Assembly: GCF_000425305.1 (NCBI RefSeq)
Contig: NZ_AUDE01000006.1
Location: forward strand, 62,001 to 126,000
Direction of reading: 5' to 3'
DNA: 64,000 nt
Source: Psychroserpens burtonensis DSM 12212
GTDB taxonomy: Bacteria > Bacteroidota > Bacteroidia > Flavobacteriales > Flavobacteriaceae
The number at the start of each line of letters is the position of its first letter. Positions within the stretch are counted from its first letter, which is position 1. The translations under genes and the position numbers were made by a program. Of the stretch, positions 1 through 8,695 are shown in pieces. The notes below the pieces were generated by a model, which was not told where the DNA came from, did not search any database, and saw nothing but the letters and a program-made list of their open reading frames with translations.

Positions 1-2
1 AC

Positions 3-590
3 ACAAGTACTTCAAATAGCACTTTAACGTTTGATGTGGCTTACGCTTTGTATGCAGATAATTATGCAGATGCACTTGAAGTATTGGTCTCTACAGATTG
101 CGGCGAAACCTATACCTCAGTTTATAATAAACTAGGTGCAGATTTGGCAACAGCCCCAAATACGACGGAACAATTTGTGCCAACTGCAGATCAATGGCGT
201 ACAGAAAGTATAGATCTTTCAGCTTATATTGGATCAGACTCTGTATTTATTGCTTTTAGAAATATAAACGGATACGGACAGGTAGTATATGTGGATAATA
301 TTAATCTTGGCAGTACTTTAGGAGTAGAAGAAACTATTTTAAATACCTTAACCGTATTTCCAAACCCTGTATCTTCTAGTGGAGCCCTAACAGTGAAGAA
401 TAATTTAGAGGATGATATAGAATTTAAACTATTTAGTATTCAAGGTAAACTGGTAGGTACTAGATTTACACAATCAAATACACCAATTCCTTTAGCACCT
501 TGGAATTTAAGTACAGGCGTCTATTTATATAGTATTAGATCAAGTAATAAAATTCAAAAAGGTAAAATAATTGTAGCCAATAGGGAATAA
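3..590 (+). CDS. C-terminal part of a secreted protein with T9SS type A sorting domain (5' end outside window)
   Basis: The reading frame is open to the left edge, so only the last 195 or so residues are visible; the GTG at 36 is not a credible start. The visible part begins with a beta-rich jelly-roll-like domain (about 110 residues, with motifs such as STDCGETYTSVYNK and VYVDNINLG) of the choice-of-anchor J/MAM-like kind often attached to flavobacterial secreted proteases and adhesins. It is followed by a typical Por secretion system C-terminal domain: FPNPVSSSGALTVKN, then FSIQGKLVG, then LSTGVYLYSI and a basic end. This domain sends proteins through the outer membrane by the type IX system, where it is cleaved and the protein is usually anchored to the surface. 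The catalytic or binding module lies outside the window, so the function is unknown. Confidence 0.85.
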   Translation, partial: TSTSNSTLTFDVAYALYADNYADALEVLVSTDCGETYTSVYNKLGADLATAPNTTEQFVPTADQWRTESIDLSAYIGSDSVFIAFRNINGYGQVVYVDNINLGSTLGVEETILNTLTVFPNPVSSSGALTVKNNLEDDIEFKLFSIQGKLVGTRFTQSNTPIPLAPWNLSTGVYLYSIRSSNKIQKGKIIVANRE

Positions 591-612
591 TTACTAATCT
601 CGATACATTAAA

Positions 613-650
613 GAAGCCACAAATACTCACTATTTGTGGCTTCCTTAATT
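613..650. terminator. Bidirectional hairpin terminator
   Basis: A perfect 13-bp stem, GAAGCCACAAATA at 613-625 and its complement at 631-643, with loop CTCAC. It lies between the convergent ends of the T9SS protein and the exonuclease gene. T-rich sequence follows on the plus strand. Confidence 0.8.
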
Positions 651-674
651 TTATATCATAACGGAAAAGCTAAA

Positions 675-2033
675 TTAATTTGTTACTAGCAACGATTTCT
701 CTTTGAGAAGTCGTGTTCTCAAAATCTTTTGAATATCTATATTATCTTTCTGCGGAATGAGGTAATTGTTTAATTCTTCTTGATGATTGACTTGTTCTTG
801 TTTATCAATAAATCCATATCCTAAATACACATTATCTTTAATCCAGATAAATGCTTCTTCATTTGAGATTCTACCTTTTTCTTTTAAAACGATATCTTTC
901 TTATCTTCAGAAATATCTTGGATGGCTTTTAGTACTCTTTCATTATAGTGATCGCTAGTTTCTTCATTTCTGCAAATCCCTTTGCAATCTGTGATATTAT
1001 AATGAGAACATTCCCAAACCACTTCTTGTAGGTGGCAATATTTCGGACATAGATTATATGTAGAGCAAATGTCTTCCATATATAAGCGTACATCTCTTAT
1101 ATTGAAAAACGTAATAATAGGGTTGGGAACCAAACGACCTTTGTTCATCGCAAGATGAATAATTCCATTTCTATCTTCATAAGAGAAAATAGAGTAGGAC
1201 TGGATGGTTCTTTTCGATACCTTATTATAAATAGGAAAGTTGTGTTTTATAGCAGCATCTTCCATTAATAGTGCAATAAGTTCACTACCTGACAAATCAA
1301 AATCAATATCTCGCGTTTCCCTAACCATATCGAGCGATTTTTTAGTTTTACTATAAAAATGGCTCAACACTCTTTTTTTGATGTCTTTTGCTTTACCAAC
1401 ATAAATAATAGCCCCTTTTTTATCCTTAAAATAGTAAACACCAGGCGTATTTGGTAGCGCTTCAAAAGTGGCTTTAGGTAAATTTGGAGGTAAGGTCGCT
1501 TCTCTAGAATTTTTATTCAAAAAATCACTGAACACTTCTGTCGCTTTAGGTTGCTTTAATAATAATTCAAATAAAATTACAGTCGCTTCTGCATCACCTC
1601 TCGCTCTGTGTCTACCTACTAAATCAATCTTTAAATCTTTACAAAGCTTGCCTAAACTATACGATCTATGTCCTAATAATAAGTGTCTCGAAAGTCTTAC
1701 TGTACAGAGCTTCTTTCTTTTAAAATCAATCCCAATTCTTTTAAACTCACCTCCAATAACGTTATAATCAAAATTCACGTTATGAGCGACAAAGATGGCG
1801 TCTTCAGTTATGTTGAGAATATCTTGTGCGACATCAGCAAAAACGGGCGCATCAGCAACGAGTTGATTATCGATTCCTGTGAGCGCAGTAATATGACCAG
1901 GTATTGGGCTTTCTGGGTTGACAAGCGTTGTGAATTCATCAATGACTTCATCTCCATCGTACTTAAAAATGGATATTTCAGTCATACGATTCCCTCTGCC
2001 TGTAGTTTCAACATCAATAATTGTATACATCAT
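675..2033 (-). CDS. DEDDh 3'-5' exonuclease fused to a GIY-YIG nuclease domain
   Basis: Residues 1-160 form a DnaQ/Pol III epsilon-type exonuclease: IIDVETTG gives Asp7 and Glu9, HNVNFDY gives Asp89, and HRARGDAEAT gives the His142/Asp147 pair of the DEDDh class. Residues 193-275 form a UvrC/Cho-like GIY-YIG domain (GVYYF, YVGKA, Arg221, a later Glu in ELIALLMED). The C-terminal 170 residues are Cys-rich around 330-370 (CPKYC and CKGIC), which may bind metal. The same exonuclease plus GIY-YIG architecture is known in bacteria as a Cho/UvrC-like incision protein, so a role in excision repair is likely. The start overlaps the stop of the S24 repressor by 4 bases (ATGA), indicating translational coupling and co-regulation with the repressor. 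Confidence 0.9.
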   Translation of the reverse strand: MMYTIIDVETTGRGNRMTEISIFKYDGDEVIDEFTTLVNPESPIPGHITALTGIDNQLVADAPVFADVAQDILNITEDAIFVAHNVNFDYNVIGGEFKRIGIDFKRKKLCTVRLSRHLLLGHRSYSLGKLCKDLKIDLVGRHRARGDAEATVILFELLLKQPKATEVFSDFLNKNSREATLPPNLPKATFEALPNTPGVYYFKDKKGAIIYVGKAKDIKKRVLSHFYSKTKKSLDMVRETRDIDFDLSGSELIALLMEDAAIKHNFPIYNKVSKRTIQSYSIFSYEDRNGIIHLAMNKGRLVPNPIITFFNIRDVRLYMEDICSTYNLCPKYCHLQEVVWECSHYNITDCKGICRNEETSDHYNERVLKAIQDISEDKKDIVLKEKGRISNEEAFIWIKDNVYLGYGFIDKQEQVNHQEELNNYLIPQKDNIDIQKILRTRLLKEKSLLVTN

Positions 2034-2803
2034 TTCATTATTTTTTCTAAGGATTTCAACTCAATACCTAATTCATTAAACATAGTTATGATGCTACTCA
2101 ATTTTAGTTCTTCTTTACTGTATTCTTGAGTATTAATACTACATGTAAACTCCCATAATTCTAAAATCTCATCTATTGGAACGCTATAATCATGATAGGT
2201 TTTATTGTCAGACATCAATAAAAGTGAGTTATTCAATTCAATATTATTATACACACGTTTATAAACCATACCATCATTTAGCGTTAACAAAATATAGGTT
2301 TTACCTGTTTTAATATCTCTTCTGTCTTCAATAAAGCGTCCAATTACAAACGAACCATCTTTCATAGGCAACATAGAATCGCCCCTGATGGGGAATGCGC
2401 GATGTTTTCCTGTGGGTAAAAAAGGAAGTTTTATTTTTTGGAGTTGTTCAATATATTCTGGGTCATCATAGCCAGACAAATAACCAGCAGAAGCTTTTAC
2501 AGGAACCACTTCGATGAGATTCTCATTATCACTGTCAACCATAATTGGAAACAAAACCCGCTGATTTCCAATTTCAATAAAAGAGGCGCTACCAGACTTT
2601 TTTAAATCGTGCCGAATCAAAATATCAACAGGTATTTTTGAATAATCAGATAGCTGAATCAATTTTTCAATAGACGGTAATGCTCTGTTTTCTTCATAAG
2701 CACCTATTTGAGACTTAGACCAACCTAACTCGTCAGCAAACTGACTTTGAGAAAATCCTTTTTGACTTCTTATGAATTGAATATTTTTTTGAACAATTGA
2801 CAT
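2030..2803 (-). CDS. XRE-type HTH / S24 LexA-like autocleaving repressor
   Basis: An N-terminal helix-turn-helix (QSQFADELGWSKSQIGAYE) is followed by an S24 peptidase domain. From the chosen Met the cleavage site is Ala106-Gly107 (KASAGYLSGY), the nucleophile is Ser143 in RGDSMLPM and the general base is Lys182 in VYKRV. These are the self-cleavage residues of LexA, UmuD and CI-type repressors. Met at 2803 is preferred over the upstream Met at 2827, because the upstream codon falls inside the -7 promoter element (2825-2832). The gene is divergent from the Y-family polymerase and coupled to the exonuclease/GIY-YIG gene. It probably represses both directions from the shared intergenic repeats and is inactivated by RecA-stimulated cleavage after DNA damage; that regulation is inferred. 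Confidence 0.88.
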   Translation of the reverse strand: MSIVQKNIQFIRSQKGFSQSQFADELGWSKSQIGAYEENRALPSIEKLIQLSDYSKIPVDILIRHDLKKSGSASFIEIGNQRVLFPIMVDSDNENLIEVVPVKASAGYLSGYDDPEYIEQLQKIKLPFLPTGKHRAFPIRGDSMLPMKDGSFVIGRFIEDRRDIKTGKTYILLTLNDGMVYKRVYNNIELNNSLLLMSDNKTYHDYSVPIDEILELWEFTCSINTQEYSKEELKLSSIITMFNELGIELKSLEKIMK

Positions 2804-2807
2804 AAAA

Positions 2808-2846
2808 CTAAAATTTTGAGTTAACAAAGCTACAAATTTGAGTTAA
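2808..2846. repeat. Tandem operator-like direct repeats
   Basis: Two 17-bp repeats with 15 matches, starting at 2808 and 2830. Both contain the exact core TTTGAGTTAA (2815-2824 and 2837-2846). The 22-bp spacing, about two helical turns, puts both on one face of the DNA. They bracket the repressor's -7 box and sit just before the start of the Y-family polymerase, so they are the best candidate operators of the S24 repressor. Confidence 0.6.
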
Positions 2847-2856
2847 TTTTACCAAA
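2825..2856 (-). promoter_or_regulatory. Bacteroidetes-type promoter of the S24 repressor gene
   Basis: On the minus strand, TTTGG (complement of 2852-2856) is followed after 19 bases by TAGCTTTG (complement of 2825-2832), matching the TTTG/TAnnTTTG consensus. Transcription would start about 15 bases before the ATG at 2803. One operator-like repeat lies in the spacer. Confidence 0.65.
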
Positions 2857-4070
2857 TGCAAAAGAACATTTTACATCTCGATCTAGACACCTTCTTTGTC
2901 TCTTGTGAACGACTCATTGACAGTCGGTTACAAAACAGACCGCTATTAGTTGGTGGCACAGGAGATAGAGGAGTTGTTGCAGCTTGTAGTTACGAAACGC
3001 GTTTATATGGCGTTCATTCTGGCATGTCCATGACCGTTGCAAGACGTTTATGTCCGCAAGCAGTGGTCATCAAAGGCAACTCTGGAATTTATACTAAATA
3101 TTCCCATTTGGTCACCGAAATCATTAAAGAGCACGTTCCTGTATTTGAAAAAGCAAGTGTTGATGAATTTTATGCAGATTTAACAGGTATGGATAAATTT
3201 CATGGCACTTATAAATATGCGTCAGAGTTAAGACAAAAAATCATTAAAGATTCTGGGCTTCCTATTTCTTTCGGGTTGTCTTGTAATAAAATTGTTTCTA
3301 AAGTCGCGACAGGAGAAGCCAAACCCAATAACCAATTAAAGATAGATTCTGGTTTTGAGAAATCATTTTTAGCACCTTTATCTATTCGTAAAATCCCTTC
3401 CGTAGGAGAGAAAACATATCAAATTCTTAGAAATTTAGGGGTTGATACAGTGAGTGTCGTTCAACAAATGCCAGTAGAACTAATGGTAAGTGCTTTGGGT
3501 GCTAATGGGATGACAATCTGGAAACGCGCTCAAGGTATTGACAATGCACCATTAATCCCATTTCATGAACGGAAATCTATTTCTACAGAGCGTACTTTTA
3601 ATAAAGATACTATCGATACAACACGATTGAGAACGACTGTTTTTGCCATGGCAGAAAATCTAGCATTTCAATTACGAAGAGCAAATAAATTAGCAGGAAC
3701 ACTCAGTATAAAAATAAGATATTCAGATTTCAATACCTATAGCAAACAGATTAAGATTACGTATTCTAGTGCAGACCACACCATTATTCCAAAAGCTTTA
3801 GAATTATTTGAAAAACTATATAACAGACGATTATTGGTGCGATTGGTTGGTGTGAAATTTACAGATATCGTCAGTGGCAACTACCAAATCAACCTATTTG
3901 ATGATACTGAACAACTCTTAAACCTATATAGCGCAATGGATCATGTGAGAGAAAAATATGGTGATTTAAGTATCATGAGAGCTTCTTCAATGGGAGCAAA
4001 AACGATAGGGCGTTTTCAAAATCCTTTTAACGGTGAACCACCAGTTTTATTAGCACATAGAAAACAATAA
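2856..4070 (+). CDS. Y-family translesion DNA polymerase (DinB/UmuC type)
   Basis: The 404-residue protein starts with the palm motif LDLDTFF (Asp9, Asp11) and has SVDEF at 101-105 (Asp103, Glu104), the three carboxylates that bind catalytic metal in Y-family polymerases. A helix-hairpin-helix thumb follows (IRKIPSVGEKTYQILRNLG), then the little-finger domain. QINLF at residues 344-348 is a good sliding-clamp binding motif. It copies past damaged bases with low fidelity. The stop overlaps the start of the DnaE-like gene (TAATG), so the two polymerases are translationally coupled. Together with the divergent S24 repressor this is the core of an SOS-type mutagenesis cassette, comparable in logic to umuDC or imuB-dnaE2 though not the same genes. 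Confidence 0.92.
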   Translation: MQKNILHLDLDTFFVSCERLIDSRLQNRPLLVGGTGDRGVVAACSYETRLYGVHSGMSMTVARRLCPQAVVIKGNSGIYTKYSHLVTEIIKEHVPVFEKASVDEFYADLTGMDKFHGTYKYASELRQKIIKDSGLPISFGLSCNKIVSKVATGEAKPNNQLKIDSGFEKSFLAPLSIRKIPSVGEKTYQILRNLGVDTVSVVQQMPVELMVSALGANGMTIWKRAQGIDNAPLIPFHERKSISTERTFNKDTIDTTRLRTTVFAMAENLAFQLRRANKLAGTLSIKIRYSDFNTYSKQIKITYSSADHTIIPKALELFEKLYNRRLLVRLVGVKFTDIVSGNYQINLFDDTEQLLNLYSAMDHVREKYGDLSIMRASSMGAKTIGRFQNPFNGEPPVLLAHRKQ

Positions 4071-7027
4071 TGTATCTCAATTGTCACACCTATTATTCAT
4101 TGCGTTATGGGACATTTTCAGAATTAGACCTCTTGGAACTTGCTAAAGATAATGGTATGTCTTGTTTGGTCTTGACAGATATAAATAACACCTCTGCCTG
4201 CTTAAATTTTATTAGACAGTCCAAAAAACACGATATCAAACCTGTAATTGGGATCGACTTTAGAAATGGTGCAAAACAACAGTTTGTTGGTATCGCTAAG
4301 AACAATGATGGTTTTACAGAGTTGAATGGATTTTTATCATATCATTTAGAACATAAGATTACGATTCCAGACAAGGCGCCAAAACTATTAAATTCCTTTA
4401 TTATTTATCCGTTTGAACAAGTTTTAGAACTCGAAATAGACGCTTTTGAGGATTACGAATTTATAGGTATTTCTACTGCTGAAATTAGAAAACTCCGCTT
4501 TTCAAAATTAAAAGAACTCAAGAATAAACTCGTCATCCTTCAAACCGTTACCATTAGAAATAAGCGTGATTTTAATGCACATCGATTATTGAGAGCTATC
4601 GATAACAACTGTTTGTTGAGCAAGCTCCCAAAATCTGAAGAGTGCAAACAAGACGAGAAGATGCTGCCTAAAGCGGACTTGGAACTTGCGTTCGCTGATT
4701 TCCCTCATATCATAGACAACACGGTTAATGTGATGTCACAATGCGAGATTCATTTTAACTTCGGAAATGAGCGACAATCACAAAACTTGAAGTTGTACAC
4801 CAATTCTGCCGAAAACGATTTAAAACTCCTGAAACAACTCTGTGAGGAAGGCTTGCCTAAGCGTTATAAAAATCCGACTGCGAAAGTTCACGAGCGTTTA
4901 CAACGAGAATTGGATACTATAGAGGATTTGAATTTTGTGAGTTTCTTTCTCATCAATCACGATATTGTATCCTATGCCAAAAGTCAAGGCTATTTTCATG
5001 TTGGTCGTGGGAGTGGAGCTAATAGTATTGTCGCCTATATTATTGGAATTACAGATGTTGACCCTATTGAGTTAGACCTTTACTTTGAGAGATTTATAAA
5101 TCCGTTTAGAGCCTCACCACCAGATTTTGATATCGATTTCTCATGGAAAGACCGAGAGGATATGACCAATTATATTTTCCGAAGATTTAAAAATACAGCA
5201 CTTCTGGCAACATATAATACTTTCAAATATCGCGCAGTTGTTCGAGAATTAGGCAAAGTATTTGGCTTACCAAAAGAGGAGATTGATAAATTGAGTAAAC
5301 GAAATGTGCCACAAAATCAACTGGATGATGTGGCGCAATTGGTCTTAAAATATGGACAATTAATTGACGGGTTCCCGAATTATGTGAGCGTGCATTCCGC
5401 AGGAATACTCATTCTCGATGCAGCTGTTCATGAGTATTCGGCAACATTTATGCCACCAAAGGGATTTCCAACAGTGCAGTTTGATATGATTATTGCTGAT
5501 GATGTAGGCGTATTTAAATTCGACATTCTAGGACAGCGAGGTCTAGCTAAAATCAAAGATGCTTTAGATATTATCGCAGAAAACAGACCAGAATTACCTC
5601 CAATTGATATCCATGACTTAGAAACATTTAAAACCGATAAAAAAATAAATAACCTCCTTAAAAGTGGTGGTGCCATTGGTGCTTATTATGTAGAGTCTCC
5701 TGCCATGCGAGGCTTAATGACCAAACTACAAACTCAAGATTATTTAGGCTTGGTCGCTGCAAGTTCTATTATACGACCAGGTGTTTCTGGCTCAGGTATG
5801 AAAGAAGAATTCATAAAACGACACCGTTTTCCAGAGCGTAGAAAAGACGCACATCCTATTCTTTTAGAAATTATGCCAGATACGTATGGTGTGATGGTGT
5901 ATCAAGAAGATGTTATGAAAGTCGCTAGTCAATTTGCAGATTTAACCTTGGGAGAAGCTGATGTATTGCGACGTGGTATGAGTGGTAAATTTAGATCTCG
6001 CAAAGAGTTTGAGGCAGTTGAGCAAAAATTCATTTCTAATTGCAAGAAGAAAGGCTATACAGAGGATTTGATATTTGAAGTTTGGAACCAGATTAAAAGT
6101 TTTGCGGGTTATGCGTTTGCTAAAGGACACTCGGCCTCTTATGCTGTAGAAAGTTATCAAAGTCTGTTTTTAAAATGCTATTTCCCTATAGAATTCATGG
6201 TCGCAGTATTGAATAATGGCGGTGGTTTTTACAGCGCAGAGCATTATATTCATGAAGCTAAAATGCAAGGTGCTACTATTGAGTTGCCCTGTATTAATAC
6301 CAGTGATCATCCCAACAGAGTGGAAGGAACAGCTATTTACTTAGGGTTTGGCTATCTACGGAATTTAGAAAAATTAGTGACTCAGCGGTTTCTAAGTGAA
6401 CGTCAGTTAAATGGTCCTTATGCATCGCTAGAAGATTTTATAGATCGCGTGACGATTAGCATTGAGCAGCTCACCATTTTGGTTAGAATAGGCTGTTTCC
6501 GTTTTACGAAAAAATCAAAAACGCAATTGTTATGGCACGCTATTTTTAAACTCAATGCGACTAAAGACAACAATAAGCAACCTAAATTGTTTAAACCCAA
6601 ACATAAACATTTTGAATTACCAGAATTAGCGACCAATGCCGTTGAAAATGCTTTTGATGAACTCGAGTTGCTAGGGTTTCCTATATGTGGTTATTTTGAG
6701 TTAATCGATGAGCAGATATCACATGATATCACCGCTAAGCAAATGTGTGAACATGTTAAAAAAGAAGTGATTATGTTCGGTAATTTGGTGAATACTAGAC
6801 ATAATAAAACCTCTCAAGGTAAATTAATGCGACTCAGCACCTTTGTGGATAAGCAGGGGCATTACTTTGATGCGGTTCATTTTACAGATACGGTTCACCA
6901 ATATCCAATCCATGGTTTAGGCGTTTATAAGTGCTTAGGTTTTATTACTGAAAAGTTTGGGTTTTGTAGTATGATTATTTCTAAAAGTAGAAAGGTTAAG
7001 GTTTTAGAGAATCCGAGGGTGGCTTAA
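4070..7027 (+). CDS. Short DNA polymerase III alpha subunit, probably DnaE2/error-prone type
   Basis: At 985 residues this is shorter than a typical replicative DnaE (over 1100). The order is PHP domain (LNCHTYYSLRYG at 3-14; the usual TDH is TDI, so the PHP metal site is degenerate), palm with VGRGSGANS (311-319), PDFDIDF (Asp354, Asp356) and the third Asp485 in FKFDILG, fingers, then an OB-like end. The chain stops about where the OB fold ends, so the C-terminal tau-binding region appears absent. It is coupled by TAATG to the Y-family polymerase. The length, missing tail and position beside an S24 repressor point to a damage-induced translesion or mutagenic DnaE rather than the main replicase. 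No imuA-like gene is present. Confidence 0.85.
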   Translation: MYLNCHTYYSLRYGTFSELDLLELAKDNGMSCLVLTDINNTSACLNFIRQSKKHDIKPVIGIDFRNGAKQQFVGIAKNNDGFTELNGFLSYHLEHKITIPDKAPKLLNSFIIYPFEQVLELEIDAFEDYEFIGISTAEIRKLRFSKLKELKNKLVILQTVTIRNKRDFNAHRLLRAIDNNCLLSKLPKSEECKQDEKMLPKADLELAFADFPHIIDNTVNVMSQCEIHFNFGNERQSQNLKLYTNSAENDLKLLKQLCEEGLPKRYKNPTAKVHERLQRELDTIEDLNFVSFFLINHDIVSYAKSQGYFHVGRGSGANSIVAYIIGITDVDPIELDLYFERFINPFRASPPDFDIDFSWKDREDMTNYIFRRFKNTALLATYNTFKYRAVVRELGKVFGLPKEEIDKLSKRNVPQNQLDDVAQLVLKYGQLIDGFPNYVSVHSAGILILDAAVHEYSATFMPPKGFPTVQFDMIIADDVGVFKFDILGQRGLAKIKDALDIIAENRPELPPIDIHDLETFKTDKKINNLLKSGGAIGAYYVESPAMRGLMTKLQTQDYLGLVAASSIIRPGVSGSGMKEEFIKRHRFPERRKDAHPILLEIMPDTYGVMVYQEDVMKVASQFADLTLGEADVLRRGMSGKFRSRKEFEAVEQKFISNCKKKGYTEDLIFEVWNQIKSFAGYAFAKGHSASYAVESYQSLFLKCYFPIEFMVAVLNNGGGFYSAEHYIHEAKMQGATIELPCINTSDHPNRVEGTAIYLGFGYLRNLEKLVTQRFLSERQLNGPYASLEDFIDRVTISIEQLTILVRIGCFRFTKKSKTQLLWHAIFKLNATKDNNKQPKLFKPKHKHFELPELATNAVENAFDELELLGFPICGYFELIDEQISHDITAKQMCEHVKKEVIMFGNLVNTRHNKTSQGKLMRLSTFVDKQGHYFDAVHFTDTVHQYPIHGLGVYKCLGFITEKFGFCSMIISKSRKVKVLENPRVA

Positions 7028-7216
7028 TTTATGATTTAATTAACTAATTATTAAGCTTTTAAGTCAATAACCTCAATTACTAAAACACTTCGATAACGTA
7101 GGTGTTTAGCCTATTTTTGAAGTAAAAATAAAAACAATAAAAAATCCAACTGCTTAAAAAATCACATTTAAAATCAACTAAAAGGTCCTACAATTTTCAC
7201 AAACTCTTTTATTTGT

Positions 7217-7224
7217 TATTTTTG
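7217..7224 (+). promoter_or_regulatory. -7 promoter element of the cold-shock gene
   Basis: TATTTTTG matches TAnnTTTG. It would give a 5' leader of about 70 bases before the ATG at 7301, long enough for cold-responsive folding as in other csp genes. No clear -33 TTG is seen. The rest of 7028-7300 holds no other recognisable feature. Confidence 0.5.
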
Positions 7225-7300
7225 CACTATTAATGAGCTGTAGTAATACATTAAGCTAATAAGTTACTACAGTAGATAGTACAAACACAAAACAGAAGTA

Positions 7301-7573
7301 ATGATTAAATGGATAAAAAGCTTATTTGGATCTAGCGAAGGTTCTAGTTCAAGCAAAGGAGCGAGTTCAAAAGGAACACAAGAAGGTACCGTGAAATTTT
7401 TTAATGTTAGAAAAGGATTTGGATTTATAACGCTTAAAGATTCTGAAGAAGAGATCTTTGTTCATAAAACAAACCTCAAAAGCAAGATTAAGGATAAAAA
7501 CAAAGTCACTTTCAATATCGAACAAAGTGATAAAGGACCCATTGCTACAAACGTTCGTGTAGTCAAAAAGTAG
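7301..7573 (+). CDS. Cold-shock domain protein (CspA family)
   Basis: Residues 25-90 form a cold-shock domain with RNP1 KGFGFI and RNP2 IFVHKT, which bind single-stranded RNA or DNA and melt RNA structure. The protein is 90 residues rather than the usual 65-70 because of an N-terminal extension. This extension has an amphipathic start (MIKWIKSLFG) and a Ser/Gly/Lys-rich linker with two SKG repeats. A small hydrophobic helix in front of a CSD could place the protein near the membrane or at a partner; this is inference. The gene is alone between its own promoter and a strong terminator. Confidence 0.92.
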   Translation: MIKWIKSLFGSSEGSSSSKGASSKGTQEGTVKFFNVRKGFGFITLKDSEEEIFVHKTNLKSKIKDKNKVTFNIEQSDKGPIATNVRVVKK

Positions 7574-7611
7574 CACATCACAATAGCATAAAAAGCCTTC
7601 TTAATTGAAAT

Positions 7612-7649
7612 GCCCCCAAAAAGTTAGACACTATTTGGGGGCTTTTTTT
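7612..7649 (+). terminator. Rho-independent terminator of the cold-shock gene
   Basis: GCCCCCAAA at 7612-7620 pairs with TTTGGGGGC at 7634-7642, followed by TTTTTTT. The 5' arm plus loop (CCCCCAAAAAGTTAGACAC) resembles the ends of some IS3-family elements, but no transposase is nearby. Confidence 0.85.
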
Positions 7650-7777
7650 ATGGAAAAAATTCATTATCTTTAAGTAAAAAAGAAACAACGATAAAGGCTA
7701 TCAAGTTACTTGTAATAGTAACAATTTGGACTACATTATTGTTGTGAAATCAAAAGGAATAAAAAGCGCTATACATT

Positions 7778-8383
7778 ATGAAATACTTATTATTAATACT
7801 ACTATTTTTTAAAATTAATCTTTTGTTCTCACAAGAGATGATTTCGACTGAATTTCCAAACTTGGAATTAACTTATGAAAACGAAGTTAGGAATAGTGAG
7901 ACTTACATCTGGGAAAATGTGACTTTCACAAATGCAAATCCTGAAATGAGTTACGAATTTAAACACCATGACCGAACAATGTTGGTGGCGTTTTTTTTCG
8001 GAGAACCAAATGGAGCTGCTAATCTTATTGTTACTTATTTAAATTTTGCAGACACCTGGCAACCTGTTAATCAAAAGAAGTTTGAGTATGGACAAGTTTA
8101 TAAAGAATTAAAATTCCTGAATACTGAAAAAACTAAATACGTTCACTTTGAGTATATGGCTGCTGATGATTCAACCGATAAAGCAAGTCACACATTCGCT
8201 CTTTTTGATATTATCAATAATGAGCTTTATGAATTGACTTATAAGGGACAAAATGATTACGAGAAAGATTATACACGAGTTAGAAATGGAACGTTTGAAC
8301 TAAATAATTTATTGAAACACCCAAAGATATTACGTGTTTTAGAAAATCAAGCAAAAGAATCAAAATACATCGTACGGAATTAA
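7778..8383 (+). CDS. Secreted protein of unknown function
   Basis: The 201-residue protein has a clear signal peptide (MKYLLLILLFFKINLLFS, likely cut before QEM). The rest is a mixed alpha/beta domain rich in aromatic and charged residues with no motif I recognise, no lipobox, no membrane segment and no T9SS tail. It is probably periplasmic. It stands alone, more than 120 bases after the cold-shock terminator, so no function follows from context. The clean reading frame and export signal make it a real gene. Confidence 0.7.
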   Translation: MKYLLLILLFFKINLLFSQEMISTEFPNLELTYENEVRNSETYIWENVTFTNANPEMSYEFKHHDRTMLVAFFFGEPNGAANLIVTYLNFADTWQPVNQKKFEYGQVYKELKFLNTEKTKYVHFEYMAADDSTDKASHTFALFDIINNELYELTYKGQNDYEKDYTRVRNGTFELNNLLKHPKILRVLENQAKESKYIVRN

Positions 8384-8672
8384 AAAACTTGCAGCGACAA
8401 CCTCTATAAGGTAAAGGATAAGCCCGCACTAATAAAAAGGTTTGGTCATTTTCAGAAAGGCGCTAAATTTTTATCCCGATCATTAGAAAAACGAATTTAA
8501 AAAAAAAATAATGAGTAAAATTTAATACCAATGCTTCGATATTGCTTGTGTTTAATCCAGAAAAAACACTGCTTTTTATTGATTTATAAATAGAAATCGA
8601 CCTCTTCTAAAATCAGTTTCTTGTCTGAATAGTAATGGCAACGATTTATCGGGTTCCCAAGCGCAGTATTCT
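8384..8672. other. Intergenic stretch, no gene seen
   Basis: About 290 bases between the secreted protein and the helicase promoter. No open frame of note or RNA gene was recognised; there are short A-runs only. Confidence 0.5.
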
Positions 8673-8680
8673 TACCTTTG
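8673..8680 (+). promoter_or_regulatory. -7 element of the DEAD-box helicase operon
   Basis: TACCTTTG matches TAnnTTTG. Its position makes a start upstream of 8690 impossible and supports the ATG at 8696. Confidence 0.55.
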
Positions 8681-8695
8681 CCAAAATTATTTTTT

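Noticed and set aside
2815-2856. A TAnnTTTG promoter for the Y-family polymerase
   Set aside because: Only near matches exist on the plus strand (TAATTTTA at 2844-2851, very close to the ATG); none is good enough to list as a promoter.
7611-7642. Possible end of an IS3-family insertion sequence (CCCCCAAAAAGTTAGACAC)
   Set aside because: There is no transposase, partner end or target duplication nearby, and the sequence works well as the cold-shock terminator.
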